Below are positions 50,028 to 58,635 of a stretch of DNA of 64,000 bases, one piece after another; position 1 is the stretch's first letter, and each line of letters begins with the position of its first letter. The position numbers and the translations under genes are program-made. Where the stretch lies: positions 62,001 to 126,000 of the forward strand of contig NZ_JBLTYX010000013.1 in the NCBI RefSeq assembly GCF_048066115.1, given 5' to 3'. The notes beneath the pieces were generated by a model. It worked only from the letters and a program-made list of their open reading frames with translations. It searched no databases and was not told the DNA's origin. This DNA is from Niveispirillum sp048066115 (GTDB lineage Bacteria; Pseudomonadota; Alphaproteobacteria; Azospirillales; Azospirillaceae).

Positions 50028-52409
50028 TCAAGTGCCCGGCTGCAGCGTCAGGGTCCAGCGTGCGGCACCGGGCAGGAAAGGGGTGGGCCGGCCCTGGGCC
50101 CAGTCATCATGGCCCAGCAGGTAGTAGGGGGAGAGCGGGTGGCCGCTCTGGCTGCCGGGCATGTGGAAATAGGCCTCCTCCTCATGGCCGGGAGAAACGG
50201 CGAAACGCTGGCTGGCGCCGAATCCAGGCCCCTGGACACGGGGCATCATCGTATCGCCGGGCAGGGCCTGTTCCGGCGGGTCGGTCAGCCAGCCCACGGG
50301 GGCCAGGATGCGAGCCAGCGGATGATGGATTTGCGCGGTATTGCGGGCACCCCAGGTGAAGGCGGCGGCACCGCCCGCCTCGGTCACCTGTCCCGCCACC
50401 TCGGTCAGGGCGGCGTCGAGCAGCGCGTCCCAATCCTTGTAACCAGGGGGCACCAGCCCCGCCGGCCGGTCGGTCAGCAGGCGGCGCAGCGGCGCTTCCT
50501 GCTGGGACGCCGCACGATTGCGGGCCTGGGGGCCTTCCAGTCCCAGATAGGCGCTGTACAGTTTCTGAGATACGGATGTGCGGAAGGCGCGGACGATGCG
50601 ATAGCCGCTGCTGTCCACCGCTGCCCGCCTGCCCCAGTCGCGCACGGACGGGGTCAGGGCTGCCAGGGCAGCATCGCCTTGGCGCGCCTCCAGTGCCGTC
50701 AGCATCTGCGCCTGCCAGAATTCCAGGGCCAGGCCGCGGTCGTCCAGCTGGATGGCCAGCATGTCGGCCGGCGCGAACCGGTCGCGGGCCAGCAGCCCGT
50801 CGCGGATCTGGCCCTGACGGGCACCCATGTCGTAACCGCCATCACCCAGCTTGTCATACGCTTCCCCGCCCACGATTCGGGCATTGGCGGTCCAGATGCG
50901 GTGATGGTCGGGGTTCAAGACCACCGGCACCTGGTCGGGCGGCAGCATGCCGTTCCAGCCGCGTGTGCCGTCGGCCCAGCTGGCGGGCAGGCTGCCATCA
51001 TGGCCGAACCGGGCCGGCACGGCGCCGATCACCGTCCAGGCGACATTGCCGGCGGCGTCCCCCACCACCAGATTCTGCTGCGGCTGGCGGGCCACATGGG
51101 CGATGGTGATGGCGGTGGCGACACTGTCCGCCCGTTCCAGCCCCAGCAGGCCGGCCAGGTTGATGGCGTCGGGTTCATGCCCCGTCCAGCGCACGGCGAT
51201 CTTGGTTCCGTCGGGCCGTGTCTCCACCACCGGGCCCCAGATGCTTTCCTCCACCACCAGATCCTGGCAATCGGCCCAGGCGGGGCAGATGCGTTCGGTG
51301 GTCCTGGTCAGGGCCTTGGGCCCGTCGGGGGTCTTGTACTGATCGGGCGCCCCTTCCACCGGCTCCAGGATCACGCTATCGGACGTGTCGATATAGGAAT
51401 TGGTGTAACCCCAGGCGATCTTGCCGTTGCTGCCCGCCACCAGGGCCGGGGTGCCCGGCAGGGTGACGCCGGTGGCATCCATCGCGTCGGTGCCGGTGAT
51501 GCGCAGCCGGGCGCGGTACCAGGTGCCAGGCACGGCGATGCCCAGATGCATGTCATCGGCCACCAGGGCGGCACCATTCTCCGTCAGCGCCCCGCCCACG
51601 GCCCAGGAATTGCTGCCCAGGGTGGGGCCGGGATCGGGATCGACCATGGCGGCCTTGGTGGTGGCCGGCGTGGCCAGGGCCGCCGGCATCGGCGGTTCCG
51701 GGAAGCTGGTGCCGTCGATGGCGGCGTCCAAAGGTGTGCCGCGCGGATAAAGGAAGCCCGCCATCTCCGGCCCCAGCTGCGCCAGGGCCTGGGCGCGGAT
51801 GCGCTCACCCAGCGCATCCTCATCCTGCAAATCCAGGTACATGGCATAGGCGGCCAGGATCGTGTCCTCCGCCTTCCAGGGTTGGGGTGCCGCCATCAGC
51901 AAACTATATTCGAACGGACGACCGCCCAGCGCTTCCAGCCCCTGGTTCACCCCGGCGACATAGGCGTCCAGCACCTGCTTCTGGTCGGCCGGTGCCGTGG
52001 CCACCACCTGGGCGGCACGATGGCGCAGGCGATGGATGCGGCGGCCCTTATCCAGGTCCAGCACGGGACCGATCGGGCCCAGCAGGCCCGACAATTCGCC
52101 CGCCGCCGCCCGGCGGATCAGGTCCATCTGGAAATAGCGTTCCTGGGCATGCAGGAAACCCAGGGCATGGGCCAGGTCGGCGCGGCTGCCACCCTCCAGC
52201 GTGGGCACGCCCTGGGCGTCGCGGGTTACTGACACGGGACCCGCCAGCCCCTTCAGGGCCAGGGTTCCCTCCAGCGTCGGCTTGGACAGGGTCAGGTTGA
52301 TGGTGAAGGCACCCGCGGCCAGCACCAGCAGCCCGCCGATGCCGGCCACCCCATATCCCAGGGCCCGACCCCAGCCGAAGCCCGTCCGTCCGTTCCGCCT
52401 GCGCGCCAA
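50028..52409 (-). CDS. Penicillin acylase family (Ntn) amidohydrolase
   Basis: 793 residues. An N-terminal signal anchor (about 15-38) exports the precursor. The family is made as alpha-spacer-beta and cut before a serine; here LGSNSWAVGG puts the cut at Gly265/Ser266, with Ser266 as N-terminal nucleophile. GFLHAQERYFQMDLIRR in the alpha part and ADDMHLGIAVPGTWY plus SNGKIAWGYTNSYIDTSD in the beta part are conserved. Substrates in this family include penicillin G, cephalosporins and acyl-homoserine lactones, so quorum quenching is possible but unproven. It is transcribed toward the Xre cassette, with operator 2 at its 3' end. Confidence 0.92.
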   Translation of the reverse strand: MARRRNGRTGFGWGRALGYGVAGIGGLLVLAAGAFTINLTLSKPTLEGTLALKGLAGPVSVTRDAQGVPTLEGGSRADLAHALGFLHAQERYFQMDLIRRAAAGELSGLLGPIGPVLDLDKGRRIHRLRHRAAQVVATAPADQKQVLDAYVAGVNQGLEALGGRPFEYSLLMAAPQPWKAEDTILAAYAMYLDLQDEDALGERIRAQALAQLGPEMAGFLYPRGTPLDAAIDGTSFPEPPMPAALATPATTKAAMVDPDPGPTLGSNSWAVGGALTENGAALVADDMHLGIAVPGTWYRARLRITGTDAMDATGVTLPGTPALVAGSNGKIAWGYTNSYIDTSDSVILEPVEGAPDQYKTPDGPKALTRTTERICPAWADCQDLVVEESIWGPVVETRPDGTKIAVRWTGHEPDAINLAGLLGLERADSVATAITIAHVARQPQQNLVVGDAAGNVAWTVIGAVPARFGHDGSLPASWADGTRGWNGMLPPDQVPVVLNPDHHRIWTANARIVGGEAYDKLGDGGYDMGARQGQIRDGLLARDRFAPADMLAIQLDDRGLALEFWQAQMLTALEARQGDAALAALTPSVRDWGRRAAVDSSGYRIVRAFRTSVSQKLYSAYLGLEGPQARNRAASQQEAPLRRLLTDRPAGLVPPGYKDWDALLDAALTEVAGQVTEAGGAAAFTWGARNTAQIHHPLARILAPVGWLTDPPEQALPGDTMMPRVQGPGFGASQRFAVSPGHEEEAYFHMPGSQSGHPLSPYYLLGHDDWAQGRPTPFLPGAARWTLTLQPGT

Positions 52410-52542
52410 GATACCCCCCGCCCCTTATGTGATTGGACGGTCAGTTTCCCTTTTGGGAAGGTGGGGTGCAAGGGGAGCGGCGGGTAATTCAACCCCAAAA
52501 CGAGAAAGAGCCCCGCCGTTTCCAGCGAAGCCCTTTTCATTT

Positions 52543-52618
<76 letters not shown>

Positions 52619-52661
52619 GAAACTCTTGCCCGCCGTCTGGGTGACCGGCGCGGTGGGCGGC

Positions 52662-52690
52662 TTTATGGACAAACTCCGCGACGGATGCAA
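52662..52690 (-). promoter_or_regulatory. Candidate promoter of tRNA-Ala
   Basis: TTGCAT (52690-52685) and CATAAA (52667-52662) on the minus strand with a 17-base spacer, followed by a GC-rich discriminator. The tRNA begins 43 bases after the -10, implying a short leader. Confidence 0.4.
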
Positions 52691-52725
52691 GCCCCTTGAT
52701 CACCTGCCAGGGCAAGGCAGGCATG

Positions 52726-52754
52726 AAAAAGCCCCGCCGGTGGATGGGCGGGGC
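52726..52754 (-). terminator. Rho-independent terminator of bactofilin gene
   Basis: On the minus strand GCCCCGCC (52754-52747) pairs perfectly with GGCGGGGC (52738-52731), followed by TTTTT. It ends 27 bases after the bactofilin stop. Confidence 0.88.
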
Positions 52755-52781
52755 CTGTTCAAGGAAAACAAGCGGGCCGGA

Positions 52782-53543
52782 TCAACCCACCGTCTCCTCC
52801 TCCGCCGGGGCGGGGCTGTCGACATTGGCGGGGGCTTCGGCCACGACCGGCGCCGGTGCGGCGGCGGCGGCGGAGCCCAGCACCTGGATGGTGCCGGACA
52901 GCTGCCCGCCATTTTCCACTTCCAGCGTGCCGTAGCGGATATTGCCGGTGATACGGCCCGTGGAGCGGACCTTCAGCGTGTTGCGCACCGTGATGTCGCC
53001 TTCGAACCGGCCGCCGATATCGGCCTCGTCGATCTCCACCGATCCCTTGAACAGGCCGGTATCGGCGATTTCGACGACATGGCCGTCGCGCAGCTTGGCT
53101 TCCACCGTGCCTTCGACCACCAGCACGTCGCAGGCGGCGATCTCACCCGACAGGCTGATGTCGCGGCCGACGATCAGCTTGCGCATCTCCGTCGCGGCGG
53201 GGCTGTTGCCCTCCACGCCCGTCGGCGCCACGCGCTTGGGCGGGCTGTTGGGGATGTCGACGACGCGGCGCGGAATCTCCGTCTTGAGCGACGGGGCGGC
53301 AGAGGAAAGCGGGCCGCCGGGCTGGGTGGAGAAGGGCGTGTTCATCGTCGTCCTCGGGCTGGTGTCGGAACCGGTAGCGGTGCTGGGTTCAGCGGTGGGA
53401 ATGGGTGTTGTCTCGACCGCCGCCGGCTCTGTCGGGTCGGGCCCGGAAGCGGTCCCCGCATCGGCCGGGGGTGCGGGCGGCACCGGCGGCTCGGGCGGGG
53501 TGGGCGTGGCCGGGGCCACGGGCGGTCTCTGGCGTCGGAACAT
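52782..53543 (-). CDS. Bactofilin (polymer-forming cytoskeletal protein)
   Basis: 253 residues from the ATG at 53543, chosen for GGGGGCAAGAAG upstream. A disordered proline/threonine-rich N-terminus of about 115 residues precedes the bactofilin beta-helix core (about 120-220): LIVGRDISLSGEIAACDVLVVEGTVEA, GSVEIDEADIGGRFEGDITV and GRITGNIRYGTLEVENGGQLSG. The C-terminus is alanine/glutamate-rich. Bactofilins polymerise without nucleotide and act as scaffolds for cell shape or polar structures. It is monocistronic with its own terminator. Confidence 0.93.
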   Translation of the reverse strand: MFRRQRPPVAPATPTPPEPPVPPAPPADAGTASGPDPTEPAAVETTPIPTAEPSTATGSDTSPRTTMNTPFSTQPGGPLSSAAPSLKTEIPRRVVDIPNSPPKRVAPTGVEGNSPAATEMRKLIVGRDISLSGEIAACDVLVVEGTVEAKLRDGHVVEIADTGLFKGSVEIDEADIGGRFEGDITVRNTLKVRSTGRITGNIRYGTLEVENGGQLSGTIQVLGSAAAAAPAPVVAEAPANVDSPAPAEEETVG

Positions 53544-53606
53544 GTCTTCTTGCCCCCAATGTCTCATCGGCTAAAGCGGGGTGTCGGCCCATATTCAGGG
53601 GCCGGT

Positions 53607-54362
53607 TCACGCGGGCGGGGCGACCGGCAACTCACGCCGCATCCCTTCGACGAGATGCGCCATGAAGGCCGCCGCCAGCACGGGCACCAGCAGATTGACG
53701 AGAGGAAGCGACGAAAGAAAGGCGATAATGATGCCTGCCGCAAAAAGACCCATGCGCTTCTCATTTCGGAGCAGGCGCACCCCGGCGGGGGTAAGCCGTC
53801 GCGCGGCCACCAGCTCGAAATATTCGCGGCCCACCAGATAGCCGTTGACCAGGAACCAGACGAACAGGTTGAGCACCGGGATGAAATAGAAGGGCAGGGC
53901 CAGCAGGTTCAGCAGCACGACCAGGCCCAGGAATTTCAACGCCTCCCACAGCGACCGCCAGGCCGGAATGCGGTGCGGCGGGGGCAGATGCGGATAATGC
54001 CGCCGCTCCACCGCATCGACGATACCGTCCAGCATGGTGGCGGAGACGGCGATCATCACCGCCGGGAACATCAGCCAGGCCAGCACCAGCGCCGCCAGCC
54101 CGCCCAGCAGGTCGATGCCCGTTTCCACCCAGCCGATATCGAACAGCGATGTATGGGTCAGCAGCCAACCGAAGCCGGTCAGCAGGCCGATGAACAGGGC
54201 GATGGTGCCCAGTGCGGACCAGATCAGCACGCGGGTGAAGGACGGATCGGGCAATTGCCCTACAGCGCGCGCCAGTTCCCGGATCATACGGCACATCCCC
54301 CTGATCGCCCGCACCCATGCGCGGGCCCGTTCCATATGGGGATGCATGCGCACTTGCCGCAA
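53607..54362 (-). CDS. EI24/CysZ-like membrane protein
   Basis: 251 residues with about five hydrophobic segments. ALGTIALFIGLLTGFGWLL, LMFPAVMIAVSATMLDGIVDAVERRHYP and the block FYFIPVLNLFVWFLVNGYLVGREYFELVAARR are characteristic of the EI24 domain family, which includes the sulfate permease CysZ. No sulfur genes are nearby, so sulfate transport is not supported by context. It is divergent from the PfkB kinase gene. Confidence 0.87.
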   Translation of the reverse strand: MRQVRMHPHMERARAWVRAIRGMCRMIRELARAVGQLPDPSFTRVLIWSALGTIALFIGLLTGFGWLLTHTSLFDIGWVETGIDLLGGLAALVLAWLMFPAVMIAVSATMLDGIVDAVERRHYPHLPPPHRIPAWRSLWEALKFLGLVVLLNLLALPFYFIPVLNLFVWFLVNGYLVGREYFELVAARRLTPAGVRLLRNEKRMGLFAAGIIIAFLSSLPLVNLLVPVLAAAFMAHLVEGMRRELPVAPPA

Positions 54363-54416
54363 GACGCGGCCTGCCTATACTCCGCGCCAATTCTTATCGT
54401 TTTGTGGAGGCCATTC

Positions 54417-55403
54417 GTGGCGGCAGTTTATGATGTGGTGGGTCTGGGCAATGCGATCGTCGATGTGATCGCCAAGGCCGATGAGGATTTCCTGACCACC
54501 AACGGCCTGGTGAAGAACGCCATGCGCCTGATCAGCGCGGACGAGGCCGACGCGCTGTACGCCAAGATGGGGCCGGGCCTGGAAATGTCCGGCGGTTCGG
54601 CCGGCAACACCATGGCGGCCCTGGCGTCGCTGGGCGGCAAGGGTGTGTTCGTGGGCAAGGTCGCCCATGACCAGCTGGGCAAGGTCTATCGCCATGACAT
54701 CCGTGCGGCCGGCGTCGTGTTCGACACGCCCGACCTGATGGATGGCAAGCCCACCGGTTCCTGCCTGATCCTGGTGACGCCCGACGGCCACCGCACCATG
54801 AACACCTTCCTGGGCGCCTGCCTGGACCTGACGCCCGACGATATCGACGAGGGCGTGATCAAGTCGTCCAAAGTCGTCTATATGGAAGGCTATCTGTGGG
54901 ACCCGCCGGCCGCCAAGCAGGCCTTCCTGAAGGCCGCCGCCCTGGCCCACGCGGCCGGCCGCAAGGTCGCCCTGTCGCTGTCCGACCCGTTCTGCGTGAA
55001 CCGCCATCTGGAAAGCTTCCAGGATCTGGTGAAGAACCATGTCGACATCCTGTTCGCGAACGAGAGCGAGATCGTCGCCCTGTTCGGCGGGGATTTCGAC
55101 AGCGCCGCCGCCGAGGCCCGCCGCCATGTCGAGGTCGCCGTGCTGACGCGTGGCGAAGAGGGCGCCACCGTCCTGGTCGGGACCGAGACCTATTCGGTTC
55201 CGGCGGAGAAGGTGGCGAAGGTGGTGGATACCACCGGTGCCGGCGATCTGTTCGCGGCCGGCTTCCTCTATGGCTACACCCAGGGCCGTGATCCGGCCGA
55301 TTGCGCCCGCCTGGGCGCCATCTGCGCCGGTGAGATCATCGGTCATTACGGCGCCCGGTCGGAAGTGAACCTGGCCGAGCTGGTGAAGTCCAAGGGTCTG
55401 TAA
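54417..55403 (+). CDS. PfkB family carbohydrate/adenosine kinase
   Basis: 328 residues from the GTG at 54417 with GGAGG six bases upstream. YDVVGLGNAIVDVIAKADEDFL at the N-terminus and VDTTGAGDLFAAGFLYG at about residues 273-289 are the two PfkB signatures; the aspartate in G-A-G-D is the catalytic base. MSGGSAGNTMAALASLG is the substrate-binding segment and resembles adenosine kinase more than ribokinase or fructokinase. The gene is monocistronic, widely conserved in alphaproteobacteria and commonly annotated adenosine kinase; the substrate is not proven. A perfect hairpin follows the stop. Confidence 0.88.
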   Translation: MAAVYDVVGLGNAIVDVIAKADEDFLTTNGLVKNAMRLISADEADALYAKMGPGLEMSGGSAGNTMAALASLGGKGVFVGKVAHDQLGKVYRHDIRAAGVVFDTPDLMDGKPTGSCLILVTPDGHRTMNTFLGACLDLTPDDIDEGVIKSSKVVYMEGYLWDPPAAKQAFLKAAALAHAAGRKVALSLSDPFCVNRHLESFQDLVKNHVDILFANESEIVALFGGDFDSAAAEARRHVEVAVLTRGEEGATVLVGTETYSVPAEKVAKVVDTTGAGDLFAAGFLYGYTQGRDPADCARLGAICAGEIIGHYGARSEVNLAELVKSKGL

Positions 55404-55410
55404 TCGGAAG

Positions 55411-55432
55411 GGGCGGGTCGAGAGGCCCGCCC
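55411..55432 (+). terminator. Hairpin after PfkB kinase gene
   Basis: GGGCGGG (55411-55417) and CCCGCCC (55426-55432) are perfect complements seven bases after the stop. The following TATTC is only weakly T-rich. Confidence 0.6.
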
Positions 55433-55441
55433 TATTCATGC

Positions 55442-55513
55442 CCCTCAATCGCCGGCGCCCACATCCGTGGGCTTGGCTACGCCGCACGTGCGGCGCCGCG
55501 CCAGTCGGCGCGG
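55442..55513 (+). repeat. Three-hairpin intergenic repeat, copy 4
   Basis: Plus orientation. Flank CCCTCAATCGCCGGC; hairpin I GCCCAC-ATCC-GTGGGC (55457-55472); linker TTGGCTAC; hairpin II GCCGC-ACGT-GCGGC (55481-55494); hairpin III CCGCGCC-AGTC-GGCGCGG (55496-55513). All three stems are perfect. It lies between convergent genes. Confidence 0.9.
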
Positions 55514-55542
55514 ATGCCAACGGTCTCAATGACCGTTGGCAT
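55514..55542 (-). terminator. Perfect hairpin at 3' end of ABC ATPase gene
   Basis: ATGCCAACGGTC (55514-55525) and GACCGTTGGCAT (55531-55542) are perfect 12-base complements around TCAAT. The last base of the stem is in the stop codon of the leftward ABC gene. The minus strand lacks a T-run; the plus strand continues TATTCC. Confidence 0.6.
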
Positions 55543-56312
55543 TATTCCACCCGTTCCGCCTGCCGCCGGTCGCGCGCGATGTCGAGGAACACTTCCTCCA
55601 GATCGGTGCGGCCATAGCGGGACAGCAGGTCGGCGGGCGTGCCGCGATCGACGATGCGCCCGCCCTTCATCATCAGCACCCCATCGCACAGCCGCTCCAC
55701 CTCGCCCATATTGTGGCTGGCCAGCAGGATGGTGGCGCCGGTGCGGGCGCGATAGCGTTCCAGGAAGCTGCGCACCCAGTCGGCGGTGTCGGGGTCCAGG
55801 CTGGCCGTCGGTTCATCCAGCAGCAGCAGTTCCGGATCGTTCAGCAGCGCCTTGGCGAGCGTCACGCGCGTCTTCTGCCCGGCCGACAGGTTGCCCGACG
55901 GGCGCGTCAGGATGCGGGTCAGGTCCAGCTCTTCCGCCATCCGCTCGATCCGGTCCTTCAGATGCGTCAGGCCATAGAGATGGCCATAAACCGTCAGGTT
56001 CTCCCGCACGGTCAGCCGGTGCGGGAGATCGACATAGGGGCTGGAGAAATTCATGCGGGGAAGGACGCGGTAGCGTTCGGTGGCCATGTCATGGCCCAGC
56101 ACCCGCACCACCCCGTCGGTGGGCAGCAGCAGGCCCAGCAGGATGGAGATGGTGGTGGTCTTGCCCGCCCCGTTGCCGCCCAGCAGTGCCACGGTCCCAC
56201 CGGCCGGCACTTCGAAGCTGATCCCGTCCAGCGCGGTATGCGCGTCGAACCTCTTGGTCAGCGTTTCGACATGGATGGCGGCTGGGGTACGGCTACTGGC
56301 ATCTAAGGGCAT
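55542..56312 (-). CDS. ABC transporter ATP-binding protein (NatA/CcmA-like, no adjacent permease)
   Basis: 256 residues. Walker A is GGNGAGKT at about residues 45-52, the signature LSAGQKTRVTLAKAL, Walker B LLLLDEPTASLDPDTADWV and the switch histidine in LASHNMGEVERL. The pattern and the C-terminal DLEEVFLDIAR are those of ABC-2 drug/polysaccharide/sodium exporters. No membrane-spanning partner gene lies on either side: downstream is repeat DNA and a convergent gene, upstream the divergent regB. The permease must be encoded elsewhere, or the ATPase acts without one. Confidence 0.9.
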   Translation of the reverse strand: MPLDASSRTPAAIHVETLTKRFDAHTALDGISFEVPAGGTVALLGGNGAGKTTTISILLGLLLPTDGVVRVLGHDMATERYRVLPRMNFSSPYVDLPHRLTVRENLTVYGHLYGLTHLKDRIERMAEELDLTRILTRPSGNLSAGQKTRVTLAKALLNDPELLLLDEPTASLDPDTADWVRSFLERYRARTGATILLASHNMGEVERLCDGVLMMKGGRIVDRGTPADLLSRYGRTDLEEVFLDIARDRRQAERVE

Positions 56313-56392
56313 GGGAACGGCTTATGGTCTTTCTCGCTTCGGGGAACTAGATTCCCCTTTGGATGCTCAAAAAGTGATCATGGGATAAAGGC

Positions 56393-57718
56393 ATGAGCGA
56401 GGCAATCCCCAACAGTCCCGGTAATTCCCCGTCGCGCCCCGGCCCGGCCCTGGCCGCGGCGGAGGGGCGGGTCAGTGCCCGCACCCTGATCACCATCCGC
56501 TGGATCGCGGTGGCCGGGCAGTTCGCCACCCTGACCACGGTGATGACCCTGTTCGAATTCGAACTGGCGCTGGCCCATGCGCTGGCCGGGGTCGGGGTCT
56601 CCGTCCTGGTCAATCTCTATGCCGCGCGCCGGCTGGCGGCCCATCCGTTCCTGGATGACCGGGAGGCGGCGCTTTACCTGGCCTATGACATGGTGCAGCT
56701 GACGGTGCTGCTCTATCTGACCGGCGGGTTGGATAATCCGTTCGCCGTGCTGATGCTGGCCCCGTTGACCGTGTCGGCGAGTGCGCTGGGCCGCACGGCG
56801 GTCAGTCTGCTGACGGCGCTGGCCGTCTGCTGCTTTTCCGGTCTGGCGCTGGTGGCCACACCGCTGCCCTGGCCGGGGGCGGAACCGGCGGGGTTGCCGG
56901 CACTTTACCGGTTCGGGGTGTGGGCGGCGCTGACCCTGTCGGCCGGTTTCATCGCCGCCTATCTCTATCAGGTGGCGGATGGGGCACGGCGCCTGTCGGG
57001 TGCCCTGAACGCCAGCCAGGACGCGCTGGCCCGGGCACAGCGGGCATCGGCCGTGGGGGCCTTGGCGGCGGCGGCGGCGCATGAGTTGGGCAGCCCCTTG
57101 GGCACCATCGCCGTGGTGGCCAAGGAACTGGCCCGCGATACGCCGCCCGACAGCCCGATCGCGGAGGATGTGGCCCTGCTGCAAAGCCAGGTGGCGCGCT
57201 GCCGCGACATCCTGGCCGAACTGTCGCGCCGGCCGGGTGACCGGGGCGGGGCGGAACCGATCGTGCCGCTGGCGGCGCTGATCGAGACGACGGCCGCCCC
57301 TTACGTGCGCCATGGCATCGATTTGGTGATCGACACGGTGGCGGAGCCGGAGGATGGCGCGCCGCAGGTACAGTCGGTGCCGGAAATGGTGCATGGCCTG
57401 GCCAACATTCTTCAGAACGCCATGCAGTTCGCGATCGGTCAGGTGACTGTGACGGCCGACTGGACGGGGCCGGGCCTGACCCTGACCGTGCAGGATGACG
57501 GGCCAGGCTATCCGGCGACGCTCGTTGGGCGCCTGGGTGAACCCTATGTCAGCGGCCGCAATCCGGCAGCGCGGGAGGCGGCGGGCAATATGGGCCTGGG
57601 CCTGTTCATCGCCCAGACCCTGCTGGAACGGTCGGGCGCATCCGTTCGCTATATGAATGGCAGGGCTGGCGGGGCGATGGTCGTCATTCGCTGGAAACAC
57701 CCCACATTCACCGTGTAG
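56393..57718 (+). CDS. regB: RegB/ActS/PrrB-type redox sensor histidine kinase
   Basis: 441 residues with six membrane helices in the first 210. GGLDNPFAVLML matches the ubiquinone-binding G-G-x-x-N-P-F motif of RegB. The H-box is AAAHELGSPLGT with His230; Cys270 in QVARCRDIL is at the position of the redox-active cysteine (Cys265) of Rhodobacter RegB. ATP-binding motifs are NILQNAMQFA, DDGPGY and GNMGLGLFIAQTLL. The kinase reports quinone-pool redox state and phosphorylates RegA, whose gene follows after 55 bases. The senC/sco gene usual in this operon is absent here. Confidence 0.93.
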   Translation: MSEAIPNSPGNSPSRPGPALAAAEGRVSARTLITIRWIAVAGQFATLTTVMTLFEFELALAHALAGVGVSVLVNLYAARRLAAHPFLDDREAALYLAYDMVQLTVLLYLTGGLDNPFAVLMLAPLTVSASALGRTAVSLLTALAVCCFSGLALVATPLPWPGAEPAGLPALYRFGVWAALTLSAGFIAAYLYQVADGARRLSGALNASQDALARAQRASAVGALAAAAAHELGSPLGTIAVVAKELARDTPPDSPIAEDVALLQSQVARCRDILAELSRRPGDRGGAEPIVPLAALIETTAAPYVRHGIDLVIDTVAEPEDGAPQVQSVPEMVHGLANILQNAMQFAIGQVTVTADWTGPGLTLTVQDDGPGYPATLVGRLGEPYVSGRNPAAREAAGNMGLGLFIAQTLLERSGASVRYMNGRAGGAMVVIRWKHPTFTV

Positions 57719-57773
57719 AAACCTTTTCATCATTAAGAAGTATGCCCAGTCGAACGATAAGGGACCCTGGACC

Positions 57774-58355
57774 ATGACGGACGCGGCGCTGGAAACCGGC
57801 GAACAGCCGAAACTGACCTTCACGGGCGATGCCTCGCGCTCGCTGCTGATCGTGGATGACGACGCGCCGTTTCGAACCCGTCTGGCCCGCGCCATGGAAC
57901 GCCGCGGCTTCGATGTCGTGGCCGTGGACAGCGTCAATCTGGGGATCGAGGTGGCGCATGAAAGCGCGCCGCGCTTCGCCGTGGTGGATTTGCGGCTGGG
58001 CGACGGATCGGGCCTGGACGTGGTCAAGGCGCTGCGCGACGCGCGGCCCGAAGCGCGCGTCGTCGTGCTGACCGGGTACGGCAACATCGCCACCGCCGTG
58101 GCCGCCGTGAAGTTCGGCGCCGTCGATTACCTGCCCAAGCCGGCCGATGCCGATGCGGTGGAGGCGGCATTGCTGACCGACGGCCCGCTGCCGCCGCCGC
58201 CGGAAAGCCCGATGTCGGCCGACCGCGTCCGTTGGGAACATATCCAGCGCGTGTTCGAACAGTGCGACCGCAATGTTTCGGAAACGGCGCGCCGGCTTAA
58301 GATGCATCGGCGTACTTTGCAACGTATCCTCAACAAACACGCCCCCAAGGCGTAA
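57774..58355 (+). CDS. regA: RegA/ActR/PrrA-type response regulator
   Basis: 193 residues from the ATG at 57774 (AAGGGA upstream). The receiver has acidic pocket LLIVDDDAPF, phospho-acceptor Asp72 in VVDLRLGDGSGL, threonine in VVLTGYGNIA and lysine in DYLPKPAD. After a proline-rich hinge (LPPPPESP) comes the short Fis-like helix-turn-helix NVSETARRLKMHRRTLQRIL, nearly invariant in RegA proteins. It controls energy-related genes (respiration, photosynthesis, nitrogen or carbon fixation) in other alphaproteobacteria. It forms an operon with regB and ends in a clear terminator. Confidence 0.95.
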   Translation: MTDAALETGEQPKLTFTGDASRSLLIVDDDAPFRTRLARAMERRGFDVVAVDSVNLGIEVAHESAPRFAVVDLRLGDGSGLDVVKALRDARPEARVVVLTGYGNIATAVAAVKFGAVDYLPKPADADAVEAALLTDGPLPPPPESPMSADRVRWEHIQRVFEQCDRNVSETARRLKMHRRTLQRILNKHAPKA

Positions 58356-58383
58356 CAAAAACTGCGTCACCAAATGATCACAG

Positions 58384-58418
58384 CCCGCCGAGGGTAATTT
58401 CCGGCGGGTTTTGTTTTG
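58384..58418 (+). terminator. Rho-independent terminator of regB-regA
   Basis: CCCGCCG (58384-58390) pairs with CGGCGGG (58402-58408), followed by TTTTGTTTTG. It lies 28 bases after the regA stop. Confidence 0.9.
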
Positions 58419-58635
58419 TGCCGACCAGTCACCGCATGATCACAGGCCCGGAAGCGGACCTTTCACCATGGGTTTTGTTATGGTGGGGCCGGATCGCCAT
58501 TTGTATAGATATCGCTAGTCATAGAGGTATTAGTTATAAAGTTGCTTATGAAGTTGGACGCTCCGGTGCTACTTTCCCCCACGCCGCGGAAGCAGATGAC
58601 CTGCCGGCCCGGTGCAAGGCCAACGAACGGAGCCT
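58419..58635. other. AT-rich leader of RTX-like gene
   Basis: About 215 bases before the RTX-like gene. Bases 58495-58560 are strikingly AT-rich for this genome (TTTGTATAGATATC, then TATTAGTTATAAAG), the usual look of a promoter or regulator-binding zone. I could not fix a -35/-10 pair with correct spacing. No gene is seen. Confidence 0.4.
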
